Source: Tubulanus polymorphus (taxonomy: Eukaryota > Nemertea > Palaeonemertea > Tubulaniformes > Tubulanidae). From it: DNA of 64,000 nucleotides. Below the pieces are notes generated by a model. The model had not been told where the DNA came from, made no database searches, and was given only the letters and a program-made list of their open reading frames with translations. The number at the start of each line of letters is the position of its first letter. Position 1 is the first letter of the stretch. Location of the stretch: positions 22,883,210 through 22,947,209 of the forward strand of contig NC_134030.1 in assembly GCF_964204645.1 (NCBI RefSeq), in the 5' to 3' direction. The position numbers were made by a program, and so were the translations under genes. Positions 1 to 18,306 of this stretch are shown piece after piece.

Positions 1-329
1 TTTTTCAAACTCTACTAAAACAAAATCGTCTACTATTTTAAAACAAAGCGGGTCTAATTGGAGCGATTGTCTCTCTATCATCCGTGGATGGCGTCCGGTT
101 AAACGAGGCAAAATCCACAACCAAAGATTCAAACGTTTGCGATCTCTATCGGGCAGGCCTATCGTGACGTCACAGAGCACCTTGTCCAAAAACACCGCAA
201 TTCACTGTCTGATAGGTTCATGCGCCCCCTATCGTAGTGTTCAGACATCGAATGACCCCTAACCGGCTATATGCTCCTCTTCAGCGCTCTAGCGGCTGCT
301 ATTAGAATTATATTAACCCTTTCCTGCCG

Positions 330-3300
330 TTATGCTACTTCGATCGGTCCGCCATTACCGCGTAGTTGCATCGTGTTATAACCGTTAAATTCGTGTTGTC
401 TTCCTTTGATGATATTCTCTCGTAAATCAGGATTCTGTTCGGGGAACGAGTGGTGGAATTTACGATGAGCTCGCGATTTACTGAACGAGTCTTGTATTTT
501 CAGCAGCGACGTCTGCGGCCGTGGCGTTCCCGACGCCGGGTTCCAATCGAATCGTTTGTCGTGTTTGAACGACATGTCGTACGGTGGCGCCCCCGAACCG
601 AACTGAGCTTGATAGGCGCTTTTAAATTCACTCCGGTCCTCGCTTACTGCTTTACCACGTGACTCGGCGAACTGATCCTGTACTATAGTCCTATCGTACG
701 ATCCGCGCATGCGCGATGTACGCTGGTTTTGCTCGTCGGTGGCGCGCAGACTCGGCATCGGCCAGGTTCCGTTAAACAGCGCTACGACGGGTTTATCCGA
801 GGCCGGTATGACGTCATTATTCAATTGGGAATCACTGAGGGTATTCCTCGGGTCGAACTTCGCCTGTGAACTGGTGTATTGTACCTCGGATACAGGCTGG
901 TTCACCGATCCGCTCATAGGGGCGCTGCTCAGACGAATCGGCTCGCCGCCTGCTCCAGTTGCTATGGTGACGTTCTCGGTGAATTGTACTGTTTTCGGAC
1001 GTTTGGTTGACGCATGCGCTTTGACGTTGTGCAGTGATTGGTTGGCGGTTGACATGACGACTAGCGGCTCGTGTCTGGCGAACGGATGTAAGGAGTACTC
1101 CTGTAAGAATTTCGGTTTGTTGTAACTCGTACCGTGGGTCGATTCTGTGTTAATGACACCGTTTTCGACTGTTTTCACATCGACATCAGTTAAATCCGGT
1201 TTCAGATGTTGTTTCTGTAAGAAGGTTTGTTTAGCCAGCGGTGCTAACACTTCTTCCGGTTCCTGTCTTCCGGATATCAGACTGTTCGGCTCGTTGTATA
1301 GATTCATAGCGTTGAAGCTGTTCGTTACGTTCATCTGCGCGCTCAACGAACTCGATTGGTTTATCGCGTCGACGTGAGAGGCGCTAGTGTCGAACATGCT
1401 CGGTCTGACCCCGGTCTCGTAGGCGTCGTCGAGTCTGGCGGATAGTTTCTCGGGTAGGTAGCTGGTCTGATACATGCCCGCTCGTTCAGCCTGGTAAGTT
1501 CCCTCGTGTTTATAGAACACTCCGGGTCGTTCCTTCTCGCTCGTTGTTTTATATTTCTCGTTCAGAGCCTGGATATCGTGACTAGGTTTCTGTAGTTCCA
1601 GTAATTTCCACCGATTCGAAGCCTCGATCTGCTGAAAACGATCTTTCTCCTGATGACGTAGTTCGTCGAGTGGATTTTTTATGCCGTTTACGTCATCGGT
1701 TTTGGCGTTGTGGTGGTCGATGTCTTCACGTGCGTGTGTTTCTCTCTGTTCGTTCAACAGATGGCGTTGTCGTTCCGGATGTAGATCTTTCTCCATCGCC
1801 AGCCATTGTTGCGAACCGTACTTCCGGTCGTCCATGTCTTCTGGCATATTTTTATAGGCTGTTCCATTCATCAGTCGATTCTCTTCCTTTTCGCGAAGAG
1901 TCATTTTTCTGCGGATTGAAAATATCAATTTTCTCAAAATTCTGTTTATTTTTTCAAATTCAATCTAAAAATCGACAAAATATAAAATACCTTTTATAGT
2001 TTGTATTCCACGTGTATTTGTCACCGAAATCATCTGCGTTCACCTGAGGTGAAGGTCGCGGATTGATCTGTCGACCGATTCGACCTTCAACAGGTCGCGG
2101 GGGGTCGAATGTAGGCACCGATCGTGGGTACTGAAAATATACATTAATGTATATAAAGATAAGTCCTAAGGGTAGAATTTCAGTTTATCACAAGCGAATC
2201 TTGATCTATAATTTCAAGAGTTATATCAAATGTTCTTAAAACTCCAGGTCCCGGTACTATAGACCGGTATTACCTTTAACCCGAGGGCTAACTCAATTCA
2301 TCTTCAATAGAGTTAACCCCCGGGTTAAAGGTAATACCAGTCTATAAAATAGGCCCATAAATACAGGAAGTTTTTGTATGTTAATTCCTAAAAGGCTGAT
2401 GCAGTCTGGACCATACATCCCCCTCCTGGGGCCGGTTCTATAGTCATGGCTTAGGCTTAAAGTCTCAAGTCTCAAGTCTTGGAATTAAGTCTCAAGTCTG
2501 AGGAACCGGCCCCAGGAATGCTGCACCGGTCTAGAAAAAATGGGCCCAGGAAAATACAGTTGACCTAGTTCGACAGTTCATCAGTTCAGACACTGTATAC
2601 TATTACACTGTATGTGATGATAATCACTCACCAGTTCATCGTCTATATCACCAGTAGCTTTGAATTTAACGACTTTCTCCCTGTAATTATCCAGAGCTAG
2701 CGGATTACTGGGACCGTGTCCCGTGTTCTCCAGATCGTACGTCGTCTTCCAATGAGATCGTTCCACGTTACGTAACGCGTTCGCTGTACGTTCACATATC
2801 TGTTGGTCGGGACGACGTTTTTCTAAGTTCGGTACGAGGTATTTGATCGGTGTAGGATAGAACTGTTGCCTCCCGCTGTGACCTGACTTCACTAACTGAA
2901 ACACATACAACAAAGCTACTTTAAACATACTGCGGCAATAGAGGATTCTACTCGTGGCAAGTGAGGATCCACCAGGTGCGCTAGTGTACAGTAGGACATC
3001 AACTACTGCGACAATAGGGGATTTCACTATTGGCAAGTGAAGATCCACCAGGTGTCGTTAGTGTGCAGTAGGACATCAATTACTGCCGTAATAGGGGATT
3101 CCACTACGGCAAGTGAGGATCCACCAGGTGTCGCTAGTGGACACTCACATTTCAATTTCATCCTTTCATATTTTCACGAATATTAGTTTTAGTTACCTGG
3201 TTGAATTCCGGTTCCGGCCAGGTTAAGGCTCGTTTATGCGACTCGGAGGGTAGATCTTGTATTTCGTGGCGATCACCTTGACCTTTGAAAAAAATCAATA

Positions 3301-5925
3301 ATTCATACGGTCAGCACAGAATGCGCGCGCATGCGATATTCAAATTAAGAAAAGAAGTTTCACCGACCTTTAGTTTTGTGGACTATAGTGACGTCATAAG
3401 CGTTAGCTGGCATTTCGGCGTCTTTAGGTACGAGCTTACGGGCGTCGACTCCTCGTTTGGGGTCTTTGGGCGACTCGGCGAATTTCGGGAACATGGCTAC
3501 ACGCGGGATGTGTGACGTGTAGGGGTGTTCGGCAGGGAACGGTCGATCTATCATCAATAAACTAGAGAAATATAACAACAGTTGATTTTGAGTATTCTAC
3601 GCAGATATTCACTAATGTGCATTTCAAATGTTCTAACTCAAACTGTAAAACTGTACACTTTAGAACAAGGTCAAGGTCGTATTTATCGTGTGGAACTGAT
3701 GTTAAACTAATTGAGTTATTTGTGGTTTCATTGAGTATATTTTTTACTTACTCCATCCTAGAATCTTTAGGATCCGGTAATCTGAAAGGAAACGACCGTC
3801 AAACATTTCAATTGCATTCATTAAATACAGTTTGAATTCATCGATATATTATATCTACTTACAGTTGGTCGCTGGTTCTTAAATTACTTCTTTTTAACTT
3901 GGTCAAATCATAGCTCTGTTGAATGGGTATATCCCTGGAAAAATGATTTAAAAACAACCTTTAAACCAAGTATATCGAAACCGGGCACCTATGGGTAACT
4001 TTAAAAACAGACTTTAAAACCGGGCCAAGGATGAGGATTGGCTCCTAGGGGTAACTTTGACAACCAGTCCATAAAACCGGGCCCAGGATGAGGATTGGCC
4101 CCTAGGGGTAACTTTGACAACCAGTCCATAAAACCGGGCCCAGGATGAGGATTTGTCCCTAGGGGTAACTTTGATAAACAGTCTATAAAACCGGGCCCAA
4201 GGCACTAGTCATAACTTTCATTGGCAAGTATGTCTATCTGAGCCAGGTCTAGGTCAATACCAGCAGCCATATTCATAGAAGTTGTCTAACTCAGGCTGCG
4301 AGATTTTGTAACTCCAAAAACAAGCCCCGCACAATGCATACATATAACATTTAATGGTCACTATGTTTGTGACTGTTGACAGTGTTGTTAACACATATTC
4401 GGCGACTCAAGGGTCAAGTGTGTTTTAAAACTGTTTCAACCAGCCAACTGTAAACAGTTATGGACAAACAGATCATTGCTGACCACAGTACTGATTACAA
4501 TTATCAGCATACCGATCGTTATAACGCACCGAGGACTGAAGACATAAGACTCAAGCCGCGCTGATAATGTTATTATATAGTTAATACGATAGACATATTT
4601 CAACCGATAATCAATATATGTAAATTAGATATGCAAATTAACTGTGGTTCGCGTGAAACCGCTACGACAGGCGCCAGTTCCTCGGTAGGACTCAATTAAA
4701 GACTCTTAGAGTCAATTTAATTTCGATTTCCAATAATTTTACGACACAAGATGAGGAAACGTTTTCTTGATCTGATCGAGGATTTCGATGTTAGATCTCA
4801 GGTTAATAGCGACACCCGTGTATGAGGATTGATTAAACAATTGATTTACTATAAACTATAGCTCTTTACTAAAAAAGAGTCGGATTCGATTAAGAGAACT
4901 GTGGAACTTAGTCCACAGTGGAACTGGTGGAACTGTGGAACTAGTGGAACTGGTGGATGTTCGTGACAATCGACCTCTCTACGCCCCGCGCTCGCCTGTC
5001 TCTTCCATCGACTTGTAATTAATCAATTATTAATTAACGATTCAATGAACGTCGAATCATTTATTATTAATTTCGCTGGTCACGAGAACAACACAATTAC
5101 ATATCAACACTCATCAGTTACAACCCGTGAGACAGAGTCTACTGTATTTTATAAACTCAGTATTTGACACCAACTCGGGGTAGAATTTTACCGGTCTCAA
5201 CTTTACCGCAGTAAGAGACAGAGTCTACTGTATTTTATAAACTCCGTATTTGACACCAACTCGGGGTAGAATTTTACCGGTCTCAACTTTACCGCAGTAA
5301 GAGACAGAGTCTACTGTATTTTATAAACTCAGTATTTGACACCAACTCGGGGTAGAATTTTACCGGTCTCAACTTTACCGCAATAGGAGACAGAGTCTTC
5401 TGTATTTCACAAACTCTTACTCAGTATTTGACACCAACTCGGGGTAGAATTTTACCGGTATCAACTTTACCGCAGTAAGAGACAGAGTCTTCAAATCAAG
5501 GCTGAATAATTCAAGCCATGAAAGAATTATCATTTATCGCAAATTTTGTATCGTCACCAATTTGTTGTATTGTAATATGCAGCACTGGTGGATGCCGGAT
5601 ACCCTTGAAATATCGGTTAAACGCTGATGTAACCATAGCACCAGAGAACTACTCCTCAAAAACTTAAGCGCTCATTTGAAAACGTATAGAGTTATATAGT
5701 TTAATATTGAAAATTTCTAAATACAAAACTCGAACCAAATTTCGTAGGGTAGTAAAATACTTTCGCAATTTTCAAATTTCAATTTCTGCCCTCTTACCTG
5801 TACGTGAACGTAGCCGCTTTCGGGGCCCAAATATTCTCATTTTTATCTTTCAGTTTACCGGTACCCCACTCTTCGGGTATCTTCGTCGACTTCTCAATCG
5901 GAGGGAACAATTTTAAAGATGTCAT
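330..5925 (-). CDS. Seven-exon gene, unrecognised 820-aa protein, possibly axonemal
   Basis: I do not recognise this family with certainty. Coding exons on the minus strand, placed by splice consensus and phase, are 5925-5798, 3934-3863, 3561-3368, 3282-3197, 2895-2632, 2130-1991 and 1908-330; phases agree at all six junctions and give 820 codons plus a stop. The protein is soluble, has no signal peptide or membrane segment, and is rich in charged residues, Gln, Pro and aromatic residues. Striking short blocks include AEHPYTSHIPRVAMFPKF (exon 3), RSHWKTTYDLENTGHG (exon 5) and YGSQQWLAMEKDLHPERQR (start of the 1.58-kb last exon). That style, short Pro/Tyr/Trp blocks in a disordered chain, resembles ciliary and sperm microtubule-associated proteins, but this is an inference only. 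The start is the Met six bases after an acceptor-like CTAG; an in-frame TAG immediately precedes it, so either translation begins here after a 5' UTR intron or a further upstream exon joins in phase 0. Confidence 0.72.
2258..2346. repeat. Foldback hairpin, 37-bp arms, in an intron
   Basis: Positions 2258-2294 and 2310-2346 are nearly perfect reverse complements around a 15-base loop. The arms contain ACCTTTAACCC and GGGTTAAAGGT. It lies in the intron between the exons ending at 2632 and starting at 2130, and looks like a small foldback or MITE-type insertion. Confidence 0.75.
2425..2516. repeat. Second foldback, 14-bp perfect arms
   Basis: CCTGGGGCCGGTTC at 2425-2438 is matched by its exact reverse complement at 2503-2516. 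Between them AAGTCTCAAGTCT-type 9-10-bp repeats recur. It is in the same intron as the preceding hairpin. Confidence 0.65.
2928..3148. repeat. 76-bp tandem repeat, three copies, intronic
   Basis: Units begin TACTGC(G/C)(G/A)(C/T)AATAG at 2928, 3004 and 3081 and contain GGATCCACCAGGTG, or GAAGATCC in the middle copy. They lie between the exons starting at 2895 and ending at 3197. A related unit (CAATAGAGGAACCGCTAGGTGCGC) occurs at 49190-49385. Confidence 0.75.
3965..4203. repeat. ~57-bp tandem repeat with a TATAAAACCGGGCCC core
   Basis: Four units share GGGTAACTTTGA, CCAGTCCATAAAACCGGGCCC or the TATAAAA variant, and AGGATGAGGATT. The repeat lies in the long intron between exon 1 (ends 5798) and exon 2 (starts 3934). 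Related single modules occur near 2337, 19100 and 42125-42260, so it belongs to a dispersed family. Confidence 0.75.
4890..4960. repeat. Short GGAACTGTGGAACT repeat cluster
   Basis: Degenerate copies of GGAACTGGTGGAACTGTGG, matching the half-units of the large array at 26090-35262. This is a small outlying member of that family inside an intron. Confidence 0.6.
5129..5494. repeat. 86-bp minisatellite, direct orientation
   Basis: GAGACAGAGTCT starts units at 5129, 5215, 5301 and 5387, exactly 86 bp apart, with a last partial unit at 5479. Each holds ACACCAACTCGGGGTAGAAT and TTTACCGCA. The same unit occurs reverse-complemented at 6425-6850, on the other side of the exon at 5798-5925. Confidence 0.9.
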
Positions 5926-6424
5926 TTTATTCTAGAAATTCCGCCACGATCGATCGAAATGCACAGTTTTCACAGTCGGAGATTCTTTCAATCAACACAG
6001 TCAAATCTACGCATTATTCCGGCGGATTCAGGCCGGGGTCATGGACAGTTCGTAACGATGCTGAGTATCCAATAGAACAGTCTGTCTGGGCGACGGTTCC
6101 TGTTGATAGTTAACTCTGTCCCGTTAAACTCGACGTGTGAATGGCGTGTGTTACTAAGGGTAGCGCAGTTACAACACGACAGTCACACTACAGTTACCAG
6201 TTAACCCGACCAACTATTTATCACAATAACCTGTTTAAGACAGTTAGACATTATGAGACGCACTTGCGACTTGTGGCAATTCTTTTATAAGAAAAGCCGC
6301 CGTTAGGGTTTTATTGTTATTATAGACGCCGACTTTGTTTCCTTGTGTTTAAGTTAAAATGTACAGTTTTCGTCTGTTCGCTAGTAGATATAGCTCCCAG
6401 AATGTAAATAACTTTGGGTGAAAT

Positions 6425-6850
6425 ACAGTAAACTCTTGTCGTCTCTTACTGCGGTAAAATTGAGACTGGTAAAATTCAACCCCGAGTTGGTGTCAAATAC
6501 TGAGTAAGAGTTTGTGAAATACAGTAGACTCTGTCTCTTACTGCGGTAAAGTTTAGACCGGTAAAATTCTACCCCGAGTTTGTGTCAAATATTGAGTAAG
6601 AGTTTGTGAGATACAGTAGACTCTGTCTCTTACTGCGGTAAAGTTGAGACCGGTAAAATTCTACCCGGAGTTGGTGTCAAATACTGAGTAAGAGTTTGTG
6701 AAATACAGTAGACTCTGTCTCTTACTGCGGTAAAGTTGAGACCGGTAAAATTCTACCCCGAGTTGGTGTCAAATACTGAGTAAGAGTTTGTGAAATACAG
6801 TAGACTCTGTCTCTTACTGCGGTTAAGTTAAGACTAGTAAAATTCTAAAG
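6425..6850. repeat. 86-92-bp minisatellite, inverted relative to 5129-5494
   Basis: Four to five units carry AGACTCTGTCTCTTACTGCGG and TACCCCGAGTTGGTGTCAAA, the reverse complement of the array 0.9 kb away. The array ends directly against the second exon of the 224-aa model. Confidence 0.88.
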
Positions 6851-6867
6851 TCTTTTCTCAGTTAAAC

Positions 6868-7624
6868 TTACTCAGGTCTGAAGCTGAAGATGCTACTGAT
6901 TTGATGAGGTTGAGGAGTATAATTAGGCGCTGAGACGGGTCGCCGGTGCGGCTGTGGTGCTGAGACGGGTCGCCGGTTTCTCTCGTATAGATTGTAGTTT
7001 TTCGGGTCCAGTGGGTTAGGAGGCAGTTCTCTGGCTGTTGCCGGGCGATGTTGATGATGATGATGATGATGATGCATATGATGAGTAGGTGATGATGTTT
7101 TCATTCTGATGTTTTCTTCACTCGAGACAGTTTTGTCAACTCCATTCGGTGCCGAATCGTAATTACAAAATTCCGTATATCTGAAATTGCAATGAATCAA
7201 AAAATCAAAAAAATTAAGAAAAAAAAAACTTTTTTCAAAAATGGTGAAAACGATAAACTTACGGGGTTTGGAGCAGTTGATTTCTTATTCCCGACGAAAC
7301 GTAGGCCACATCCGTGTTATCGCCATACCCGTTACGCAGCGACGAGTCCTTGTTATAGCCGTAGCTATTTTTCAACGCAGCATGCGAAAAATCAAAACAT
7401 CCGTCGTCCGCATAATCAATATACTCGTCCGAATCTAAGTCCACCTGGAGGCCCACGTTTTCCAATGATCCTCGACTACCGGAGTACGTCTCGTAGGAGA
7501 AACCCTTATTCGGATCCTCGAAATCGTCTTTAGTTTTGTACTCCCAGTCGCGGTAAGGCACCAGATTTAACCTTGACCTGAGAGTCTCTTCGTAACCTTC
7601 CGGATCTTCGACGAGCGGCTTCAT
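6868..7624 (-). CDS. Two-exon model, unrecognised 224-aa protein with a His-rich tract
   Basis: Exon 1 is 7624-7263, with donor GTAAGT; exon 2 starts at 7180 after a TTTCAG acceptor and continues in phase. Read to its first stop at 6868 it gives 224 aa. The N-terminal half is acidic and Tyr/Gly-rich (for example DLDSDEYIDYADDG). A histidine tract occupies roughly residues 154-164, and the sequence RRPVSAP occurs twice near residues 190-206. There is no membrane segment or signal peptide. The terminal GAG-TAA overlaps a perfect donor (GA followed by GTAAGT at 6871), so the stop may be intronic and this may be the 5' end of the gene continuing at 5925. However, the donor leaves phase 2 while the 5925 exon needs phase 0, so a small unseen exon would be required. 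I cannot decide between one gene and two. Confidence 0.6.
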
Positions 7625-10600
7625 CGCGAATCAATAAAATTTACAACGATCTTATCTGCATCTCATTTGCATAAAATAGAAACGACTGTACGACGACATT
7701 CAAAATCTAGAAAGAGAATAAGGTGTCTCTGAAACTGAAATGTTTATTAACGTTAAGCATTTTCGCGGTTATTTATTTCAGTTCAAATACCTCCAAATAC
7801 TGGTTAGATATATAGAATTATATCATTCGATTGTATTGAGATTTCATTGAGGTTTACGCAGATATATTATGTAAACCGCTTATACAAATAACAACACCGC
7901 TTGAACTGAAGATTATTTGGATTTAATGGAAAAACTTGTTCTCTCACGAGGCCGAACGTAGTTCAACCTATATTTATAAACACGTGTAAACCTATAGAAC
8001 ATAGTGAAATATGAGTCATTGGAGACACGAATCTTAAAGACAGATTTACAGATTTTACGTTTGAACACGAAACCGATATCCGTCGTTTTTTGTTTGTTTG
8101 CCAAATGCCTCTGTAAATTTGTTTTTGAATTGGTGAATCGAACGACATCGGATGGACGGGTTAGACTTTTTTGAAATTTTAATTGAGTTGATTTGGTGGA
8201 ATTTCAACCGTTAACTAAAATTAAGAAAATGAATTTACTCGAAATGTTTAATTACGTAAAATTTTGCCTCTGAATTTGACTTCGGGGTCAAATACCGAGT
8301 GAGAATCCAAGAAACACTGAATAATGACTAAAGGCTTTTAATAAAGGAACTTCGTGTCAACTGATATTCGGTACCCCCTGTGGGTAAATACCGGTGGATT
8401 TCTTTTCATGATTTTAATAGAATTATTTTACTTGCATTGCATGGATAGAATTTGTCCTTAGATTTCAGTCAGGAATGCGCGAAACTATAACGAGAATAAA
8501 ATGAGAATATTTGCTTAAAACTATAAAAAAAACACCAGTTTCATGAACTATTATAAATTATCATAACATTTGCATAACTAATCATTGATTTGTTAATACA
8601 ACGTCGTTGAATTTTCGGTTGCTACGATCTTAGGCAGTTGACAGTTTTAAAGTTGGGACATTTCTAATATCGTTAATCAGAAATATAGCTCAACAGTTGG
8701 GCCGAAATCAGAGAGTATTAAGACTGATCTTCAGTTGATTAAAATCACTAAAAGTTCGAAAACGTTAAATTACGAAACAGTTGTATTGTTTGATATAAAG
8801 TCGATTTGTTGCTGACTTTTGTTGTCGTGGTCTTTACTGAAATCAAGCGTCGGAATGAAATATAAAGCAGGAAATTTAACACTATTCATATGAATGAGAC
8901 ATAAAAATGTTTCTGTTCGTTGTCTTTTGAAGAATGAATCAGAATTTCCTTGCCGTGAATTTTTACTATTATTGAACTATAAAGAAATGTATGATTAGAA
9001 GAAATGTATGAATCTATGCCGAGTCAGTTCCACAGGGGCTAAAATTTCAATCTTCGAGTTAAAGCAATTTAAAAATAAGACTATCTTACAGAGAATTCCT
9101 TATAGTTTGAAAAAAAGAAATTCTCAAACTCTAATAGCTCACCATTAACAAAATCGTGAATTCTAATACCGCCGCAAGTCAGCTATGACTTTACAATTTC
9201 ACTGACATTGCGCAATACATCCTGAACGTGCTTCACGATAAATCCTAGGCCGAAAGATTTCTCGATTAAAGAAGTATTCAAAAATTGTATTGACAAATTT
9301 ATCCAAAAAGTAACACAGGCCCGTTTCAAAATATAACATTCATTTCGCTGCAGTTTTTGTTTGGTTTAAACGAAATTTCGGGTTAAGACATACCTGACTA
9401 ATGAAAAGAAAATCCGACTAGAACTTATTGCGGAAATCCCTACTCTCTCTCTGCCAGAGACCGGGTCGTGGCATGTGAATTAGAAACACTTACAATTTCC
9501 CTCTTACAATAACAGAATTTTTATCAGTCACGTGTCACTCGTTTAAGACGGGTAAATATTTTCTATAAGACGTGTTTATTAGGTGGCTCATAGGGCGACC
9601 GTACCACTGCGAGTGGGGTGTATTTCCTATACGCGGTGTACTGTTCTGATTGAATCGATTTTATTGATCGAAAGGTTGGTGTCGTCTGTTTCTAGGATAT
9701 TGTGTACGATAACGAGGCTTTGTCAGCCGATAATCCGACCGAAAGTAAACACTATTATTAATTATTACTTCCGTATAATAAAGTTATTTATTCCAAGTGA
9801 TCGAAGGGTTAAAATTCCTCCGGTAAAATACAGTTTTTTTCTGAAATCGATTTATGAGTACGTCATTTTCATAAAATTCTAATATAGCCGCGAGGCAGTT
9901 ACAACGGATTTTCAGTGCGAGGCGATGTGTTCCGAAAATCCAAAAATCATTAACAGATAGCAAACCGAAAGGTCTCAAAATTCTTAATTGCTGATCTACG
10001 TTTAATGAGGGGTATGGATGGAGTGTTGAGGGTTAGGGTTTTAATTCAAATTTATGAGCCGTTAATAACTGATATCCATCACCGTGTGGATAAAACGTCC
10101 CTGATATTCGTAGTCTGATTGATGTCGGAATATAAAGATTCAAAATTCAAATTGATTAACCGTTAACCGTAAATAGCGCTGATCTTCTGTTTGTTAAACA
10201 TCGCTGAAATTAGTAACAATAACTAGATTATGTCAGAATTCGAAATTCAAATTTATCAACCGTTGATAACTGATTACCTCGTGTGTAAAACGTCACTGAA
10301 ATCTGTCGTACGTCCTCTAGTAAATAAATCACAGCCACGATCTCTGAATTAAGGGGGCGGTATTTGAGTTTACAGTTGGTCAGTGAATTACAATAACTTC
10401 TTCATTTAACGCTGAATGTTTAAGTAAATATCGCAATTATGTAGACTATAATGAAAACGATTTTCACTGGAACCTAAGTAGAATACTAATTGATCTAAAC
10501 ACAAGTAACGTCTAAATATTTTCTCATTCTGCTAACTATATATTATATTTACAAATTCTAAAAATTTATAACAAAAATCTATTGAAATTAAAAGACTTTT

Positions 10601-11939
10601 TAAGCCTATTTAAATTTTGATTTGTTGATAAATTAACCAAGAGATTTGATAATGATTTGATTTTAAAGAGATTTGATAATGATGAATAGATTTCGATTTT
10701 AATCTTTAAGATTCTTATTCAATCTTCTAGATTTTAATTAATTAAGTGAGTTTTATTTTTCCCAAGTCTGAGTGTATTCTGCCAGTGCATAGATTAATAG
10801 TTTATGTTAGAGAATCTCTGGATCACAACTTACCGTGAAATCAAAAGTTGAATCTAAACTCCGGGTTCTAGTTCTGTAAAAAATCTCAGTCGATTTGGAA
10901 ATAATACAGTTGTTTGAGATGTGAACATGTGCCAAAACTATATCTGTCTCCTGCCAATCATAACTATGTTTATTCTGCTAATATTAACAACCGAACTTTA
11001 AAGTTTGTGGTTTAAACAGAGAAACGTCTTTTATTCCAGTTACTATTCATATATATAGAACCACTGAAAAGCATTTCACAATACAAATAATTCTGTGGTT
11101 TGCTTGTGTGGAAAAAACACCGGCCTCTAGTCTGGCGGGTTTGATCCTTTGTGGGTCGACTTTCTATTTCATGAATCCAGTAATTGATTTATACATTATG
11201 GGCCTGATATCGTGAACAAATTACTGATTGGCCCGGTATTGGGCGGAAAATTCCAGAGACAGCACCGAAACTACTGGATATTTTTTTTTACAGATTTTAA
11301 AGACTGTTTCATGGTAATGTAGTTTATCATAATTAGGGGCCACGGTGTTCCATTTTATCCTTAAGAAATATATATATGTATATATACTTATGTATATATA
11401 TATGTACATACATATTCCAGCTATTTCAATCTATATTGAAAAAAAATTAGTAATCCGGCGCTATCATTTTAGTTTACATAAATTCCGCTACCGTTATTCA
11501 TAGGGGCAGCACTGAACGGTTGATATCTAACACAACCTCGCTACTCTACTGTGGCATGCGAGGAGTACATATATTTTTCTCAGTCAAATTTCATACATCC
11601 TTCAATACTTGTTTGTTAAAAATAATAATCGTGTCATTTCAAAAGCTTTATGCGAGAAGAAATTGCTTTGTAAAATGACTTTAATGCCATTTTTAAGAAA
11701 ACTCTTTGTGCAGCGAATGTTTTAGCACCCGGTAAAGCGGCGGCGTAGTGATAATGTACACATGCCACAGAAAGCTTTTGTAACAAATTAAATTTTATTC
11801 ATAGCATTGTGCATAACGTTGAATATATTAATCACCATTCTTTTTATACAGATAATTATGACGGTTCTGCGGTGCTGATAGATTAGCAATTTGAATAAGA
11901 CTGGATAGGGTTTAAAAAGATGTTATAAGACCCGAGTTT
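7625..11939. other. Intergenic, AT-rich, no gene seen
   Basis: No convincing exon on either strand: only short open frames without splice or homology support. A small (TA)n-like run with ATATATGTATATATAC lies near 11370-11410. The region is otherwise unique-looking AT-rich sequence. Confidence 0.6.
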
Positions 11940-12025
11940 TTATAGGGATTCGAACCCGATCCTGCCGGCAGTGTCACACAGTCATGTGACAGTAATCACA
12001 TGACTTACTGATCGACCATGGTGAG
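11940..12025 (-). repeat. tRNA-like SINE head
   Basis: On the minus strand TGGTCGATCAG (12018-12008) fits the pol III A box TRGYNNANNNG, and GGTTCGAATCC (11956-11946) fits the B box exactly. The 51-base spacing is larger than in a tRNA, because a palindromic CACATGACT/AGTCATGTG stretch is inserted. This makes it a tRNA-derived element rather than a working tRNA gene. Confidence 0.5.
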
Positions 12026-12525
12026 TTGTACGCGGAAGTAAAAATATTAATTAGTGTTTTAACCAGTTAATTAGCGTAGCAATGGTAATTAGTAACCACC
12101 GATAGGTTCTTTAACATTCTGAGTTTGATATCTGATCATTTTAACTTTGAAATTCGAAGATTTTCCGGGGTAAATTCGACAACGAAAATCGAAATCTGCG
12201 CTTCTCGATTTTTGACAAGTCGTCGAGAACAGAATTCAATTCAATCAACCCCTACTAAGTCTAATTGTCGTGGAGTCTTGAAATCTTGACTCAGACTCAG
12301 CTCAGAATTGATACACGCTTTAGAAATTGTTAGGGAATATTTTGATGACTGGTTTGAAATTAGAATGAATTAACCCTGCCTACCCAGGGGGGGGGGAACA
12401 TTCTCCACCATTTTGTTGAGCATTGCATCTATCTCCCTCTCTCCTTTCCCTCCTCTCTCCCTCTCACTTTCCTCTCTCCCTCTCACCCTCATTCAGTGTA
12501 TCCGTATATTTGACAGGCTGGTGGA

Positions 12526-18306
<5,781 letters not shown>

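Noticed and set aside
5919-6113. 64-aa plus-strand frame
   Set aside because: Antisense to the start of a phase-consistent exon of the 820-aa gene and without support.
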